Assembly (NCBI RefSeq): GCF_014646095.1
Contig: NZ_BMMU01000009.1
Coordinates: 186,001-250,000 of the forward strand
DNA from: Streptomyces lacrimifluminis
GTDB taxonomy: Bacteria > Actinomycetota > Actinomycetes > Streptomycetales > Streptomycetaceae
Length of the DNA stretch: 64,000 bases
Direction of reading: 5' to 3'
In this document: positions 35,157-44,482 of the stretch, one piece after another
How the letters are laid out: each line of letters starts with the position of its first letter
Position numbering within the stretch: position 1 is the stretch's first letter
Translations under genes and position numbers: made by a program
Notes under the pieces: generated by a model
Told to the model about the DNA's origin: nothing
The model's database searches: none
The model's input: only the letters and a program-made list of their open reading frames with translations

Positions 35157-35464
35157 AGCCACAGCAGCTATGGGATTTGTTCGACTGGTACCGAGGAGCG
35201 TGCTTCCGCTGCGAAGCGTCGGGCGTTCCCGTGGCGCACGTCGGAGACATAACCGTGAAGGGCTCAGCACTGCCCCTGTTCGCTTGTCATCGCTGCATTT
35301 TCCGTATGCAGCAGTCGCATTGGTTTCGGACGACCACGCGGGCCTGGCCGCTGCATCGGTTGCAGCTTCCGGGGCCGAGGGAACCGCGTGCTTCACGCCC
35401 GCAGCTTGGTCGGTGGCTGCTGTTCGGCAGGAGGCGGAAAGGCAGGCATCGCCCCACCCGTTGA
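35153..35464 (+). CDS. Small protein with zinc-ribbon-like N terminus
   Basis: A 103-residue frame starting with ATGA overlap. The first 50 residues hold CFRC and, about 30 residues later, CHRC, a likely zinc ribbon. After about residue 55 the composition turns Arg/Pro-rich and looks noncoding, so a frameshift or an early loss of function of the 3' part is possible. Overlapping frames give no better protein. Confidence 0.5.
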   Translation: MKPQQLWDLFDWYRGACFRCEASGVPVAHVGDITVKGSALPLFACHRCIFRMQQSHWFRTTTRAWPLHRLQLPGPREPRASRPQLGRWLLFGRRRKGRHRPTR

Positions 35465-35599
35465 TGGTGCTAACGAGACTGCTCAACTCGGCTGATAGGT
35501 CACTTTCAGTCATTCGGTAGACAGCTAGGCGCAAACCTCCATACTCCGCATACTTGGTCCGTCCTTGACCTTTCGCCCAGAGAAGCCCTTGGGGGACAA

Positions 35600-36748
35600 G
35601 TGAGCTCAGGCGCGCACGAGGCAAGCACCATCGGCTTAGGCACGGCTGCTCGGTATTTGGAGCAGGCTGGCATTACGGAAGCCCCCTTGATCGACCTGTA
35701 CTGGCGTCAGGGGGGCTCCTGCTTGGGACTGGCCATTTTGAAGCGCGTTGCCGACCGCTTCACCCTGGTCGTTCCCGACGACCTGATCCTGAGTCTGGAA
35801 GATGCCGCGAGGATCGGCGCGGATCGACTGGTTGAGTCACTACCTTCTACGCTGCGGGCCGGCTTCGCCTTGAAGTACTCCGGTCACCAGGAAAGTTTCT
35901 CGCCCGGTTGTACCCGTGGACGTCACTCCTCGCGCCGTCGCTTCTGGGACGGCTCCAATCTCGACCAGGCGCGCACGCTCGTCGCCGAAGCGATCATCAA
36001 CGCACCGCCCGGAACACAGACCGTCGTGTTTCAGCAGTACGTCAAGGCGGAAGGGCTGTCGGGCGTTTTCTACGCCTACGGCTACCAGGGGCGCGTGCTG
36101 GTGGAAGCCATCAGTCGAGGGCGACGGACGTTCACGGAAATCCGGGGCGGTCAGGTTGTCGACTACGCCACCGTGGCCGGTGCGCACATCCGATCCGGCA
36201 GCGTCCTCGAAGCTGATCCGCTTCAGCTGTACCGCGCGATCAGCGGGCTACGGGATGCCGTCGGGTTTGACCTGGACATGGAAGGCTTCGCGTCTCCAAA
36301 CGGGGTCATCGCCGTACAGCTCCGACCGATCCCAGAAGATATGCCGCGCGTTCTGCATCCGGCGCATCTTCCGAGCGCTCGGGATGACTGGCACCGCACA
36401 CCGTGGATCTGGGGTTCATGGCAAGGCGGCCCGAGCACTGTGGACGAGGACGTTCCGGGACGCCCAGCCGTCATGGTGAAGCGGACGACGTCGCTTGCCG
36501 ACTGCCCCGACATTGTGCGGCGACTCCACCGAGGCGACCGCACCTTGGTGGTCGATCTCCTCGATGGTTTCCGTCTGAGTCATGACCCCCGGCACCTCCC
36601 CGAGGTCATCCCGCACCGGAGCGCCTTCGCCTACATCTCCGTGGCGGGCAGTTCACTTGCCGCGCTCCGTCCTGGTGAAACCGTCGAAGCCTTTGTCGAC
36701 GGCAACACCGGCTTGATCCGACGCACCACCGATGAGGCACTCACCTGA
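35600..36748 (+). CDS. PEP-synthase/PPDK N-domain-like protein
   Basis: A 382-residue protein related to the nucleotide-binding half of pyruvate phosphate dikinase and PEP synthase: VFQQYVKAEGLSGVFYAYG, LVEAISRG and the ending phrase VIAVQLRPIPEDMP, which matches the typical ATP-grasp closing LLQARPI. The PEP-utilising His domain is absent. It could be a small-molecule phosphotransferase or ligase. GTG 35600 lies six bases after GGGGGA. It is ten bases ahead of the radical SAM gene. Confidence 0.68.
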   Translation: MSSGAHEASTIGLGTAARYLEQAGITEAPLIDLYWRQGGSCLGLAILKRVADRFTLVVPDDLILSLEDAARIGADRLVESLPSTLRAGFALKYSGHQESFSPGCTRGRHSSRRRFWDGSNLDQARTLVAEAIINAPPGTQTVVFQQYVKAEGLSGVFYAYGYQGRVLVEAISRGRRTFTEIRGGQVVDYATVAGAHIRSGSVLEADPLQLYRAISGLRDAVGFDLDMEGFASPNGVIAVQLRPIPEDMPRVLHPAHLPSARDDWHRTPWIWGSWQGGPSTVDEDVPGRPAVMVKRTTSLADCPDIVRRLHRGDRTLVVDLLDGFRLSHDPRHLPEVIPHRSAFAYISVAGSSLAALRPGETVEAFVDGNTGLIRRTTDEALT

Positions 36749-36758
36749 AAGGTCACCC

Positions 36759-37955
36759 ATGTCATCCACGACCGCCGGCGTACCGGCTCTGCGGTACGAC
36801 TTCCTCGCCCGCGACGAGGGCAAAGAATGGCTGCTCTTCGACACCGTGAAGCACTCGGTCGATCCCGTCACCGAAGAGCACGTCACCAAGCTGGAAGCGT
36901 CCGGCAAGGTGGTTCGGCGCATCCAACGGCCCCCACTACCGGGGGCGTTATCCGCTCCGCTCAAGCTGTTCGTCAGCGTCTCGAACCGCTGCAACCTGAC
37001 GTGCCTGCACTGCATGTCGGACAGTTCACCAGCCGGACGAACGGAGCCGACCACTGACGAGCTGCTGACGCTCATCCGTGAAGCTGGGGAGCTTGGTGTT
37101 TTCCTGATCGTCGTTGGCGGCGGCGAACCTCTGATGCGCCACGACATCTGGAAGCTCGTCGGAGCCATGCGCGACGAGGGCATGGGCGTATCGCTCACCA
37201 CCAACGGCACGATCGTGCGGCAGCGTGATCTGCGCGCCTTCAAGCGACACGATGTGCGGGTCAACGTCAGCATCGACGGAGCCGAGAAAAATCACGACCG
37301 CATCCGGGGCCGCGAGGGGTCGTTCCAGCGAACCATCCAGGGCATCCGCACCATGCTGGATGCCGGGATCACGCCGACGATCCGCTTCACCCTGATGAAC
37401 TCGAACCTGTGCGACGTCGACGCCGTGCTTGAGCTCTGTCACGAGCTGGGCGTGCCGGTGAAGGCTCGCCGCGCCAAACCGTCCGGCAGGGTCATCGGGA
37501 CGACGGACATCATCACCGAGGGGACACCCGAGTACTTCGACGCCGTGGTCAAGCTGAACAAGGCCGACCACTGCGGGGTGGAAGACCTCATGAACGTCGA
37601 GGCCGGGGCCAAGGAACCGTTGCTGCTGTCGGAAAACGACTGCGGCGCGGGCACGCGGATCATGTTCGTAGACGAAGACGGCATGGTGTCGCCGTGCACG
37701 TTCCTTGGTAGCGGCTTCGAGTCCGGACGCTGGACGCCGGGAAGTCTCGGCGACTTCTGGCGAAGTGCTCCCGCCTTCGAGCAGATGCGGAACCTCCCCG
37801 AGAACAAGACGTGTGGGTCGTGCTCTCGTCACACCACCTGCCACGCCGAATGTCCAGCGATGCGCCTGCACATCAACGGGTCGCTTGACGGCGACGACCC
37901 CGGGTGCATCAAGCCGCTGCTTGTCCAGCTCGGTCCTACGCGCCGGAAGGGATGA
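36759..37955 (+). CDS. Radical SAM/SPASM enzyme
   Basis: A 398-residue radical SAM enzyme. The [4Fe-4S] motif is C-x3-C-x2-C (C78, C82, C85 in RCNLTCLHC). GGGEPL follows at the GGE position. The C-terminal SPASM region has CGAG, SPCTFLG, CGSCSRHTTCHAECPAM and a last Cys, enough for two auxiliary clusters. Such enzymes modify ribosomal peptides (PqqE, mycofactocin MftC) or carbohydrates. No clear precursor peptide is next to it. ATG 36759 is chosen for the AAAGG site; ATG 36732 lies in the upstream gene. The methyltransferase gene starts four bases after its stop. Confidence 0.9.
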   Translation: MSSTTAGVPALRYDFLARDEGKEWLLFDTVKHSVDPVTEEHVTKLEASGKVVRRIQRPPLPGALSAPLKLFVSVSNRCNLTCLHCMSDSSPAGRTEPTTDELLTLIREAGELGVFLIVVGGGEPLMRHDIWKLVGAMRDEGMGVSLTTNGTIVRQRDLRAFKRHDVRVNVSIDGAEKNHDRIRGREGSFQRTIQGIRTMLDAGITPTIRFTLMNSNLCDVDAVLELCHELGVPVKARRAKPSGRVIGTTDIITEGTPEYFDAVVKLNKADHCGVEDLMNVEAGAKEPLLLSENDCGAGTRIMFVDEDGMVSPCTFLGSGFESGRWTPGSLGDFWRSAPAFEQMRNLPENKTCGSCSRHTTCHAECPAMRLHINGSLDGDDPGCIKPLLVQLGPTRRKG

Positions 37956-37958
37956 CGG

Positions 37959-38651
37959 GTGTTCACGGACATCGCACCCTTCTACGACCTCGTGAAATCG
38001 CATCGGAACCACGACGCCGAGGCCGCCGCGATAGGGAGCCTCATCCAGCAGCACGCGCCCGAAGCAAGGACGATCCTCGAAGTGGCGTGTGGCACCGGAA
38101 CCTTGCTCGCTCGGCTCCAGGAGTACGAGCGAACGGGGGTGGACGTCAGCGAAGCCATGCTCGATATCGCGCGGAAGAAGCTCGGCGACGAGGTGGCGCT
38201 CGTGCAAGGGAAGATGCAGGACTTCCAGCTCCCGCGGCCCGGCGCGGATGTACTGCTCCTTCTTGATGGAGCGATCGGGTACATGGGGCCGGCTGAGCTT
38301 GAACCGACCCTTTCAACGTTCGCCGGGCATCTGGTGAGTGGCGGGCTTCTCGTCGTCGAACCCTGGTACACCCCAGACGAGTGGCAGCCGAAGAAGATTC
38401 ACGTCACGCACCACCAGGACGACGCGGTGACGGTGGTTCGGGTCGGCTACGGACACCCCTGCGGACGGATCGACTTTCACGTCACGCTCGGGACCAGTAG
38501 CGGACTACACACCTTCGATGAACGCTACGACTTCACGTTGCACCCCGACGACGTGATGAAGACGGCGTTCACGGCAGCCGGGTTCGTCGACGTACGCAAA
38601 GAGGCCGCGCCCGAATTTGGACGTGGCCTCTGGGTGGCGCGGAAACCGTAG
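37959..38651 (+). CDS. Class I SAM-dependent methyltransferase
   Basis: A 230-residue methyltransferase: motif I is ILEVACGTGTLLARL, followed by VDVSEAMLDIA and the acidic loop LLLLDGAIGYM. It resembles sugar N,N-dimethyltransferases of the DesVI/TylM1 type (starting FTDIAPFYDLV). GTG start follows the radical SAM stop closely, so the two act together. It converges with the NUDIX gene. Confidence 0.88.
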   Translation: MFTDIAPFYDLVKSHRNHDAEAAAIGSLIQQHAPEARTILEVACGTGTLLARLQEYERTGVDVSEAMLDIARKKLGDEVALVQGKMQDFQLPRPGADVLLLLDGAIGYMGPAELEPTLSTFAGHLVSGGLLVVEPWYTPDEWQPKKIHVTHHQDDAVTVVRVGYGHPCGRIDFHVTLGTSSGLHTFDERYDFTLHPDDVMKTAFTAAGFVDVRKEAAPEFGRGLWVARKP

Positions 38652-38656
38652 GTGGA

Positions 38657-39223
38657 TTAGCCCTTGGCGGCGCGACGTACCTCGTACGCGATGCGGTACA
38701 GCGCCGCCAGGTGGTGTTCGTCGTTCTGCTCCAGGCGCTCGATGGCAGCGTGGATAGGGAGGATGGAAACCTCCAGGATCGATTCCATCTCGATGCCGCC
38801 GTCATCATCCGACGACCCGGAGATGGTGACGTCGGCCCACCCAAGCGCGATGGCGAACTTGGGATGCGGGAGCCACGGCCGGTAGGCAGTCTCGGCCGTG
38901 GTTTCGCTGTCCCACTGTCCGAAGAGTTCAAAGCGCGTGGCCGCGCCGCCGATCTCCTCCGCCAGTTCGCGCGTCACGCATGTCTCGAAGGCTTCGCCTT
39001 CCAGCAGCGTGCCCCCGGACGGACCCCAGCCGGATTCCTTGGCGTGCAGCAGCACCACCCGATCCCCGACGAACGGCACCACGTGCACGTTGCTGGTGTA
39101 GTCACGGGGCGGAACCTCGTCCTTGAAGTACGACGTCACCGCCCGCCACTTGTACGGCGTCTTGAGGGTGGCGAAGGCGTCGTCAAGGTCGGTGCGGACT
39201 GCGGCTGATAAATCGAGACTCAT
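38657..39223 (-). CDS. NUDIX hydrolase
   Basis: A 188-residue NUDIX protein. The box reads GGTLLEGEAFETCVTRELAEEIGG near residues 70-92, with the REx2EE core as RELAEE. The upstream region is ordinary. It sits on the opposite strand to the methyltransferase, five bases away, and is the last gene before an AT-rich noncoding gap. The substrate is unknown. Confidence 0.82.
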   Translation of the reverse strand: MSLDLSAAVRTDLDDAFATLKTPYKWRAVTSYFKDEVPPRDYTSNVHVVPFVGDRVVLLHAKESGWGPSGGTLLEGEAFETCVTRELAEEIGGAATRFELFGQWDSETTAETAYRPWLPHPKFAIALGWADVTISGSSDDDGGIEMESILEVSILPIHAAIERLEQNDEHHLAALYRIAYEVRRAAKG

Positions 39224-39721
39224 TCTGCTCCCATTCTACCGAAATAGGTGTATTTCACCTAGAGAGGCAGGTTTCTGACCAATCGGCAGCAGTCTAGCGC
39301 CGAGAGCTTCCCGAACGGGTGTGCGTAGTAGAAGCGGACGACCAAGCTGATGCCGGCGGGGAGCCGTTGGTCGGACCGATCATGACCGCAGTACAAGCCA
39401 AGAAGAGCACCGCCACCCCTCCGGCGGTGCTCTTCTTGTTACCGGTAAGTCATTTCCATTCAGGAGCTAAATGAAGGTTACTTTCAAGCCAGTTGGCTAA
39501 AAATGCCAGTCGTATCTAAATAGCTTTGGCCAAAGCAAATAGATAGCGCGTTCGAACGCTAGGGACTTTGTCGGCTCTGCCCCCGTAACTGCTGGGACGC
39601 CTGCTACGATCCTCGACACTTGTTCGAAGGGCGTGCTCGTGGAACCTCGTGGGGAGCCTGGTTCCGCTGATCAAACTTATGCTCGCCTCCGGTAAGTGAA
39701 AGTTTTATACTAGGGGGGCGT
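39224..39721. other. AT-rich noncoding gap before Gabija
   Basis: About 500 bases with no supported gene. It contains a strong hairpin (39400-39437, 15-base stem) and then an AT-rich stretch from 39460 to 39720 that must carry the gajA promoter. The composition shift marks a module boundary. Confidence 0.6.
39400..39437. terminator. Strong terminator hairpin
   Basis: A perfect 15-base stem (AAGAAGAGCACCGCC / GGCGGTGCTCTTCTT), with terminal A and T runs suitable for either direction. Confidence 0.85.
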
Positions 39722-41332
39722 ATGCTTTCTAAAATTGTCATTCAGAACTACCGCACGTTTCGCAACTTCAGGCTCGACTTCGACGCCGAGATGAACATTT
39801 TGGTTGGCAACAACGATGCGGGTAAGTCGACGATTTTGGAGGCGATCGATCTCGGTTTGACGGGCAAGCTACGCGGACGCCCCCTCTATCAGGACCTGTC
39901 GCCGTACCTGTTTCACCAGGACGCCGTGGGTGAATGGATCGACGCCCTGAAGGGCAGCCGCGCGGTTCCACCTCCGGAAATCATCATCGACCTCTTCCTT
40001 GAATTGACACCTGAGACAGCCGCACTCAAGGGGAATAACAACCTCCTCAAGGCCGACGAGCCCGGCGTTCGCATTCGGGTTGCGCTTAACCCTGACTATG
40101 AGGCGGAGTACAAGGAATTCATCAAGCACCCGGCGAAGGTGCGGCTGATTCCGACGGAGTACTACAAGGTCGATTGGCTGGCTTTCGACGGGAACGGCGT
40201 CACGTTCCGCAGTATCCCGGCCACTGCATCCCTCATCGACGCTGCGAACATCCACCTTCAAAGCGGCGTCGACTACTACATGAGGCACATCCTTAATGAC
40301 CTCCTCGTTCCGGACGAGCGCGTAAAGTTGACACGCGCGTACCGCAGCCTCCGTGAGACGTTCGCCGAGGACGAGTCGATCGTGAAGATCAACGACGCGC
40401 TACGGGGCGCCCCGAGCGACGTGAGTGACCGCGAACTAACACTGAACATCGACGTGTCACAAAAGTCGAGTTGGGAAAGCGGCATCGTGCCGCACCTTGA
40501 TGACCTTCCCTTCCAGTTCGTCGGCAAGGGGGAACAGAGCACATTGAAGATCCTGCTTGCCCTCAACAAAAGGGTCGACGACGCGCACATCGTCCTCGTC
40601 GAGGAGCCGGAGAACCACCTGTCGTTCCCGAACCTAGGCAAGCTGGTCAAGAAAATCAGCGAGAAGTGCAAGGACCGTCAGGTCTTCATCACCACGCACA
40701 GCTCGTTCGTACTGAACAAGCTTGGACTGGACAAGCTCGTCCTGCTGTCCCAGACCGAGGGGGTACGGCTCGACCGGCTTCCGGCCGACACGCAGAACTA
40801 CTTCAGGAAGCTGTCCGGCTACGACACTCTTCGCATGGTGCTGGCCCGGCGGTCGATCCTCGTCGAGGGGCCATCGGATGAACTAGTGATTCAGCGCGCC
40901 CACATGGATACGCACGGTGGCACGCTCCCCGTTGAAAGCGGAATCGACATCATCAACGTCCGCGGCCTCTCCTTTAAGCGATTCCTCGACATCGCACAGC
41001 TACTGCCGCAGAACGTCGTTGCCGTCGTCACGGACAACGACGGGAAGGATGCCAGCGACGTAAAGCAGCGGTACGCGAGCTACACGGCACATCCCAACAT
41101 CACTGTCCACGTTGGTGAGGACGCGGCCTTCAAGACGCTTGAACCACAGCTGTTCAAGGTGAACGACAGGGCCACGATGAACGCCGCCCTCGGCCAGAGC
41201 TTCACGACAGACGATGACCTGCTCGACTACATGAAGAGGCACAAGACGGACGGCGCGCTCGCCATCTTCCAGAGCAACCAGACCATCAACATGCCGGAGT
41301 ACATCAAGGAAGCGGTCGATGCCGTCTCATAA
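39722..41332 (+). CDS. gajA: GajA, OLD-family ATPase/TOPRIM nuclease of Gabija defence
   Basis: A 536-residue OLD protein. The ABC-type ATPase has Walker A GNNDAGKST (K35), the signature-like GKGEQSTLKILL, Walker B HIVLVEEPENHL and the H-loop FITTHSSFVL. The C-terminal TOPRIM nuclease has the catalytic Glu in ILVEGPSDELV and the Asp pair in VVTDNDGKD. OLD nuclease followed by a UvrD-like helicase is the definition of Gabija, where GajA nicks phage DNA and is held in check by nucleotides. ATG 39722 follows AGGGGGG. The gajB start lies inside its last codons. Confidence 0.92.
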   Translation: MLSKIVIQNYRTFRNFRLDFDAEMNILVGNNDAGKSTILEAIDLGLTGKLRGRPLYQDLSPYLFHQDAVGEWIDALKGSRAVPPPEIIIDLFLELTPETAALKGNNNLLKADEPGVRIRVALNPDYEAEYKEFIKHPAKVRLIPTEYYKVDWLAFDGNGVTFRSIPATASLIDAANIHLQSGVDYYMRHILNDLLVPDERVKLTRAYRSLRETFAEDESIVKINDALRGAPSDVSDRELTLNIDVSQKSSWESGIVPHLDDLPFQFVGKGEQSTLKILLALNKRVDDAHIVLVEEPENHLSFPNLGKLVKKISEKCKDRQVFITTHSSFVLNKLGLDKLVLLSQTEGVRLDRLPADTQNYFRKLSGYDTLRMVLARRSILVEGPSDELVIQRAHMDTHGGTLPVESGIDIINVRGLSFKRFLDIAQLLPQNVVAVVTDNDGKDASDVKQRYASYTAHPNITVHVGEDAAFKTLEPQLFKVNDRATMNAALGQSFTTDDDLLDYMKRHKTDGALAIFQSNQTINMPEYIKEAVDAVS

Positions 41333-42353
41333 CAACCAGGCCATCATCGCGGCGGCCGGCTCGCGTAAGACCCAGCACATCATCGACCAGGTACTCGGGG
41401 ACCCGGCGAAGCGCGTCCTGGTGACGACGTACACCAACGAGAACCTGAACCAGATCGTGAATCGGCTGAGCGCTGGAACCGGCATCCTTCCAGGACACGT
41501 CACGGTCATGGGGTGGTTCACCTTCCTAATGAACCAGTGTGCCCGGCCCTATCAGAGCTACGTGCTCGGTGAGGTTGGTGCCATGGGCGGACTCAACTTC
41601 TTGGGCCAGCGTTCTCGGTTCGCCCGCAAGGACAACCCCATGAAGTACTACCTTGACTCCGCCAGCGCGGCATACCGCAACGAGGTAGCCGCTCTCGCTT
41701 ATGAGGCGAACCGGGAAAGTGGCGGCAAGGTCGTGGATCGGCTCGCGGGGATGTACGACCACATCTACGTCGACGAGATCCAGGACATGGCGGGCTATGA
41801 CCTTGACCTGCTCGACGCCCTGATGAAGTCGCCTATCTCCCTCACAATGGTGGGCGATCCCCGCCAGGCGACCTACTGGACGAACACCTCTCCGAGAAAT
41901 AAGCGCTACAGGGGAAGCGGTATCGTCGACTGGTTCAGCGAACGTACGGGCCGCTGCGAGATCGATGACCGCGTTGAAAGCTACCGCTGTAATCAGGCGA
42001 TCTGCGATTTCGCGGATGATCTGTACCCGAAACTTCCTCGCACGATCTCGAAGAACGCCGAAGTCACGGGGCACGACGGCATCTTTCCGATCAAGAGCTC
42101 GGAGGTAGACGAGTACGTGCGGAAGTACTCGCCTGTCGTGCTGCGGTGGGACCGCCGGACGCCCACTGGTGGCCTCGAAGCGATGAACATGGGTGCCTCG
42201 AAGGGCAGCACGTACGACCGCGTACTCATCTTCCCGACGAAGCCTATGATCGCTTACTACCAGACCCGCGACTTCAACACGCTGAATGAGCAAGCGAAGT
42301 TCTACGTCGCGGTGACGCGGGCTAAGTACAGCGTGGCCTTCGTCCTCCCGTAG
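41319..42353 (+). CDS. gajB: GajB, UvrD-like helicase partner of GajA
   Basis: A 344-residue superfamily 1 helicase-like protein. The phosphate loop is AAAGSRKT, a variant of the UvrD AGxGSGKT. Other motifs are VTTYTNENLNQI (Ia), YVDEIQDM (II), MVGDPRQATY (III) and AVTRAKYSVAF (VI). It is shorter than the roughly 490-residue B. cereus GajB, so some insert domains are missing. It overlaps gajA by 14 bases, so both are co-translated. It senses DNA termini or nucleotides in the known system. Confidence 0.9.
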   Translation: MPSHNNQAIIAAAGSRKTQHIIDQVLGDPAKRVLVTTYTNENLNQIVNRLSAGTGILPGHVTVMGWFTFLMNQCARPYQSYVLGEVGAMGGLNFLGQRSRFARKDNPMKYYLDSASAAYRNEVAALAYEANRESGGKVVDRLAGMYDHIYVDEIQDMAGYDLDLLDALMKSPISLTMVGDPRQATYWTNTSPRNKRYRGSGIVDWFSERTGRCEIDDRVESYRCNQAICDFADDLYPKLPRTISKNAEVTGHDGIFPIKSSEVDEYVRKYSPVVLRWDRRTPTGGLEAMNMGASKGSTYDRVLIFPTKPMIAYYQTRDFNTLNEQAKFYVAVTRAKYSVAFVLP

Positions 42354-42434
42354 CAGCCCAAAAATCGGGTGAATCCTTTCGTACCCAGTCGCTACGGTTG
42401 GCCAGGATAGGGTGACGCACGAGAGGAACGCCTC

Positions 42435-43271
42435 ATGACAAACACTAAGTCGGCAGCAAGTCCGTGGGATTCGCCGATCTTCCAGCCGCTACTACACGAG
42501 GCGGGGCTTGCAGCCCAAAGCTTGTGCGTTGGACTCACTACGTTGAGGAAGGCTAATTACCAACAGACGGAGAGGTACTACGGGGGATTCTTCAACTACA
42601 CAATCGGGCTGGAGCGGGTCATGAAACTGACCATCTTGCTCGATTCTCTTGTGGAGGACGGCAAGTTCCCGAGCGACCAGCAACTTAGAAGTGCCTACGG
42701 TCATGACTTGAGCAAGTTGCTTGACGCCGTACAAGCGATCCGGGCGAAGCTTGATCAGAGCGAGCTTCATTGGCAGTTGCCGCACCCGGACATCATCGGC
42801 GACGCGGTGGTGTTCCTTGCCGAATTCGCGAAGACGACTCGCTACTACAACCTTGATGTCCTGTCAGGAAGGGCTCCGTCGCTTGACCCAGTAGCTCGCT
42901 GGTTTCAGGTCGTAGGGCAGCCGTTGCTCGACAAGCGGCCTGCGTGGCAAACACTTAGAGTCGCGGCCAAGGTAAGTGTGGTGGCGGAACTCCTGGACGA
43001 CAAGATGCTGATCCGCTCCATGACGGAGGACGGTACCCCGGTGAGCAGTGTCGAAGAAGCGGCAATCGCCGAACACAACAGCGAGTACGTGGCGAAGGAA
43101 GGCACCTTCCTCTGCACTGCGCTGGCGAGGTACGTCATCGAAGTGCTTCGCCACCGAGGGCTTGCTGCACGAGGCGCGGGCCATGTGGTCCCGGCTTTTG
43201 GTGACTTCTTCGCCTTGTTCAACAACGATGACGCCCTCCTCAAGAACCGAAGGTCGTTCTCGATCCACTGA
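42435..43271 (+). CDS. Helical protein of the defence island, HEPN-like motif
   Basis: A 278-residue, largely alpha-helical protein. I do not recognise it by name. The segment QLRSAYGHDLSKLL carries an R-x4-H pattern like the RNase motif of HEPN domains. The region before it (GGFFNYTIGLERVMKLTILLD) is a typical four-helix-bundle stretch. It has its own ribosome site (GAGAGGAACG) 82 bases after gajB, so it might be a Gabija accessory or a separate system. Confidence 0.6.
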   Translation: MTNTKSAASPWDSPIFQPLLHEAGLAAQSLCVGLTTLRKANYQQTERYYGGFFNYTIGLERVMKLTILLDSLVEDGKFPSDQQLRSAYGHDLSKLLDAVQAIRAKLDQSELHWQLPHPDIIGDAVVFLAEFAKTTRYYNLDVLSGRAPSLDPVARWFQVVGQPLLDKRPAWQTLRVAAKVSVVAELLDDKMLIRSMTEDGTPVSSVEEAAIAEHNSEYVAKEGTFLCTALARYVIEVLRHRGLAARGAGHVVPAFGDFFALFNNDDALLKNRRSFSIH

Positions 43272-43384
43272 CGGAGCCTGACGTACCGAGGCCGGGCACT
43301 GCTGTCCGGCCTCGGCGAGGTAGCTACGCGTTCTTCGGCGCGAAACCATGTGCCGCCCGCCCATTCGACTACTACCGTTGGTTC

Positions 43385-44482
43385 ATGACGGACGACCAGA
43401 TCGCACCACTTGCGAGACGCACGCCGCTTGATCCCTACAGTTCAAGCGCGCCGCATCTGGTCGCCATCGTGGACACCAACGCACTGTTGAGCAGCATCGA
43501 GAACGACTGCCGTAAGGGGTTCCGGTCGCGGCTGTTGCGGATGAGCGATGACGGCACTGCCACTCTCTACGCTGCCGACCACGTCCTAGATGAGACGTAC
43601 GAACACCTCCCGAGGATGGCCAAGCGTGGTCTGGTGCCGCTCGCCACCCTCCGCGCCCACTTTGAAGCCGAGTACCTACCGGCGCTGCGGTTCGTCACGA
43701 TGTCGGATGTCGACGACCCGGACGAACAGGTCCTGGCGATCAACGACACCGACGACGTGCCAACAGGATGGTTGGCCAAGCTGATCGCACCATGCGTCGT
43801 GTTCTCGGATGACCGGCACCTGAAGAAGCCTGGGTTTGCCCCGAAGGACTGGCAACGAGCGGCGAAGTCAGTCCTCGACATTGCCAAAGGCGTGAGGGAC
43901 CAGGCCATCACGGTGAACGCAGCCGCTCTTCCGGCCAGGGGTGTAGTGGGGTTGGTCAAGCTCCTGGGACGGCAGACCGGCATCTCTCCGTGGGCGATCG
44001 GTGTCGTCGTTCTGAGTGGTGGCGCACTACTCCTCAAGAAGCCCAACAGAAGGAGGGCTGCTGCTTCGTTCGCCGTCAAGGCACTCGAAGTGGTCGGCAC
44101 CAAACTGGAAGTGGCAACGGCGCAGGAGCGACGGGGTGTCGAGAAGCTGCGCGAGGTCATCCTTGCTGCACCACTGCGACCGACGATCCGGCAGCAAGTC
44201 GCCATTACCCTGGCACGACAGAACCAACCGCTGCTGGCCGCCGAAGTACAGGAGCTGGTCCAAGCGCACTTCCCGGATGAACCGGGAGTCAGTCTCCAAG
44301 AGGTGCGGGCTGTCCTCGAAGAGGGGACGGAGTTCGTCCGCGTCCAGCGCTACCGATGGCAGCTCGGACGCGGGTCGCGCCGCGGCCGTGTTGAAGCGAC
44401 CGACCAAGGCGACGCCGGCGGAGGGCTTTTGATCGAGTGCTTCTACGACGAAGATCAGGCGGCAAGCCCGAAGTCGTCTTGA
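43385..44482 (+). CDS. PIN-domain protein with membrane segment
   Basis: A 365-residue protein. A PIN nuclease domain occupies residues about 20-150: the acidic set is VDTNALL, HVLDETYE, INDTDDV and SDDRHL, so all four metal ligands seem present. A hydrophobic segment (SPWAIGVVVLSGGALLL, about 202-218) follows, then a helical C terminus. The membrane link is unusual for PIN toxins. It converges and overlaps with the next gene by 28 bases. It belongs to the defence island by position. Confidence 0.72.
   Translation: MTDDQIAPLARRTPLDPYSSSAPHLVAIVDTNALLSSIENDCRKGFRSRLLRMSDDGTATLYAADHVLDETYEHLPRMAKRGLVPLATLRAHFEAEYLPALRFVTMSDVDDPDEQVLAINDTDDVPTGWLAKLIAPCVVFSDDRHLKKPGFAPKDWQRAAKSVLDIAKGVRDQAITVNAAALPARGVVGLVKLLGRQTGISPWAIGVVVLSGGALLLKKPNRRRAAASFAVKALEVVGTKLEVATAQERRGVEKLREVILAAPLRPTIRQQVAITLARQNQPLLAAEVQELVQAHFPDEPGVSLQEVRAVLEEGTEFVRVQRYRWQLGRGSRRGRVEATDQGDAGGGLLIECFYDEDQAASPKSS

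Noticed and set aside
35125..35520. 131-residue frame overlapping the zinc-ribbon-like gene
   Set aside because: Its start lies within the preceding resolvase-fold gene and the composition is that of an out-of-frame shadow, though its 3' part might reflect a frameshift.
39380..39480. 30-codon frame through the hairpin upstream of gajA
   Set aside because: It runs through a perfect terminator stem and has no ribosome site.
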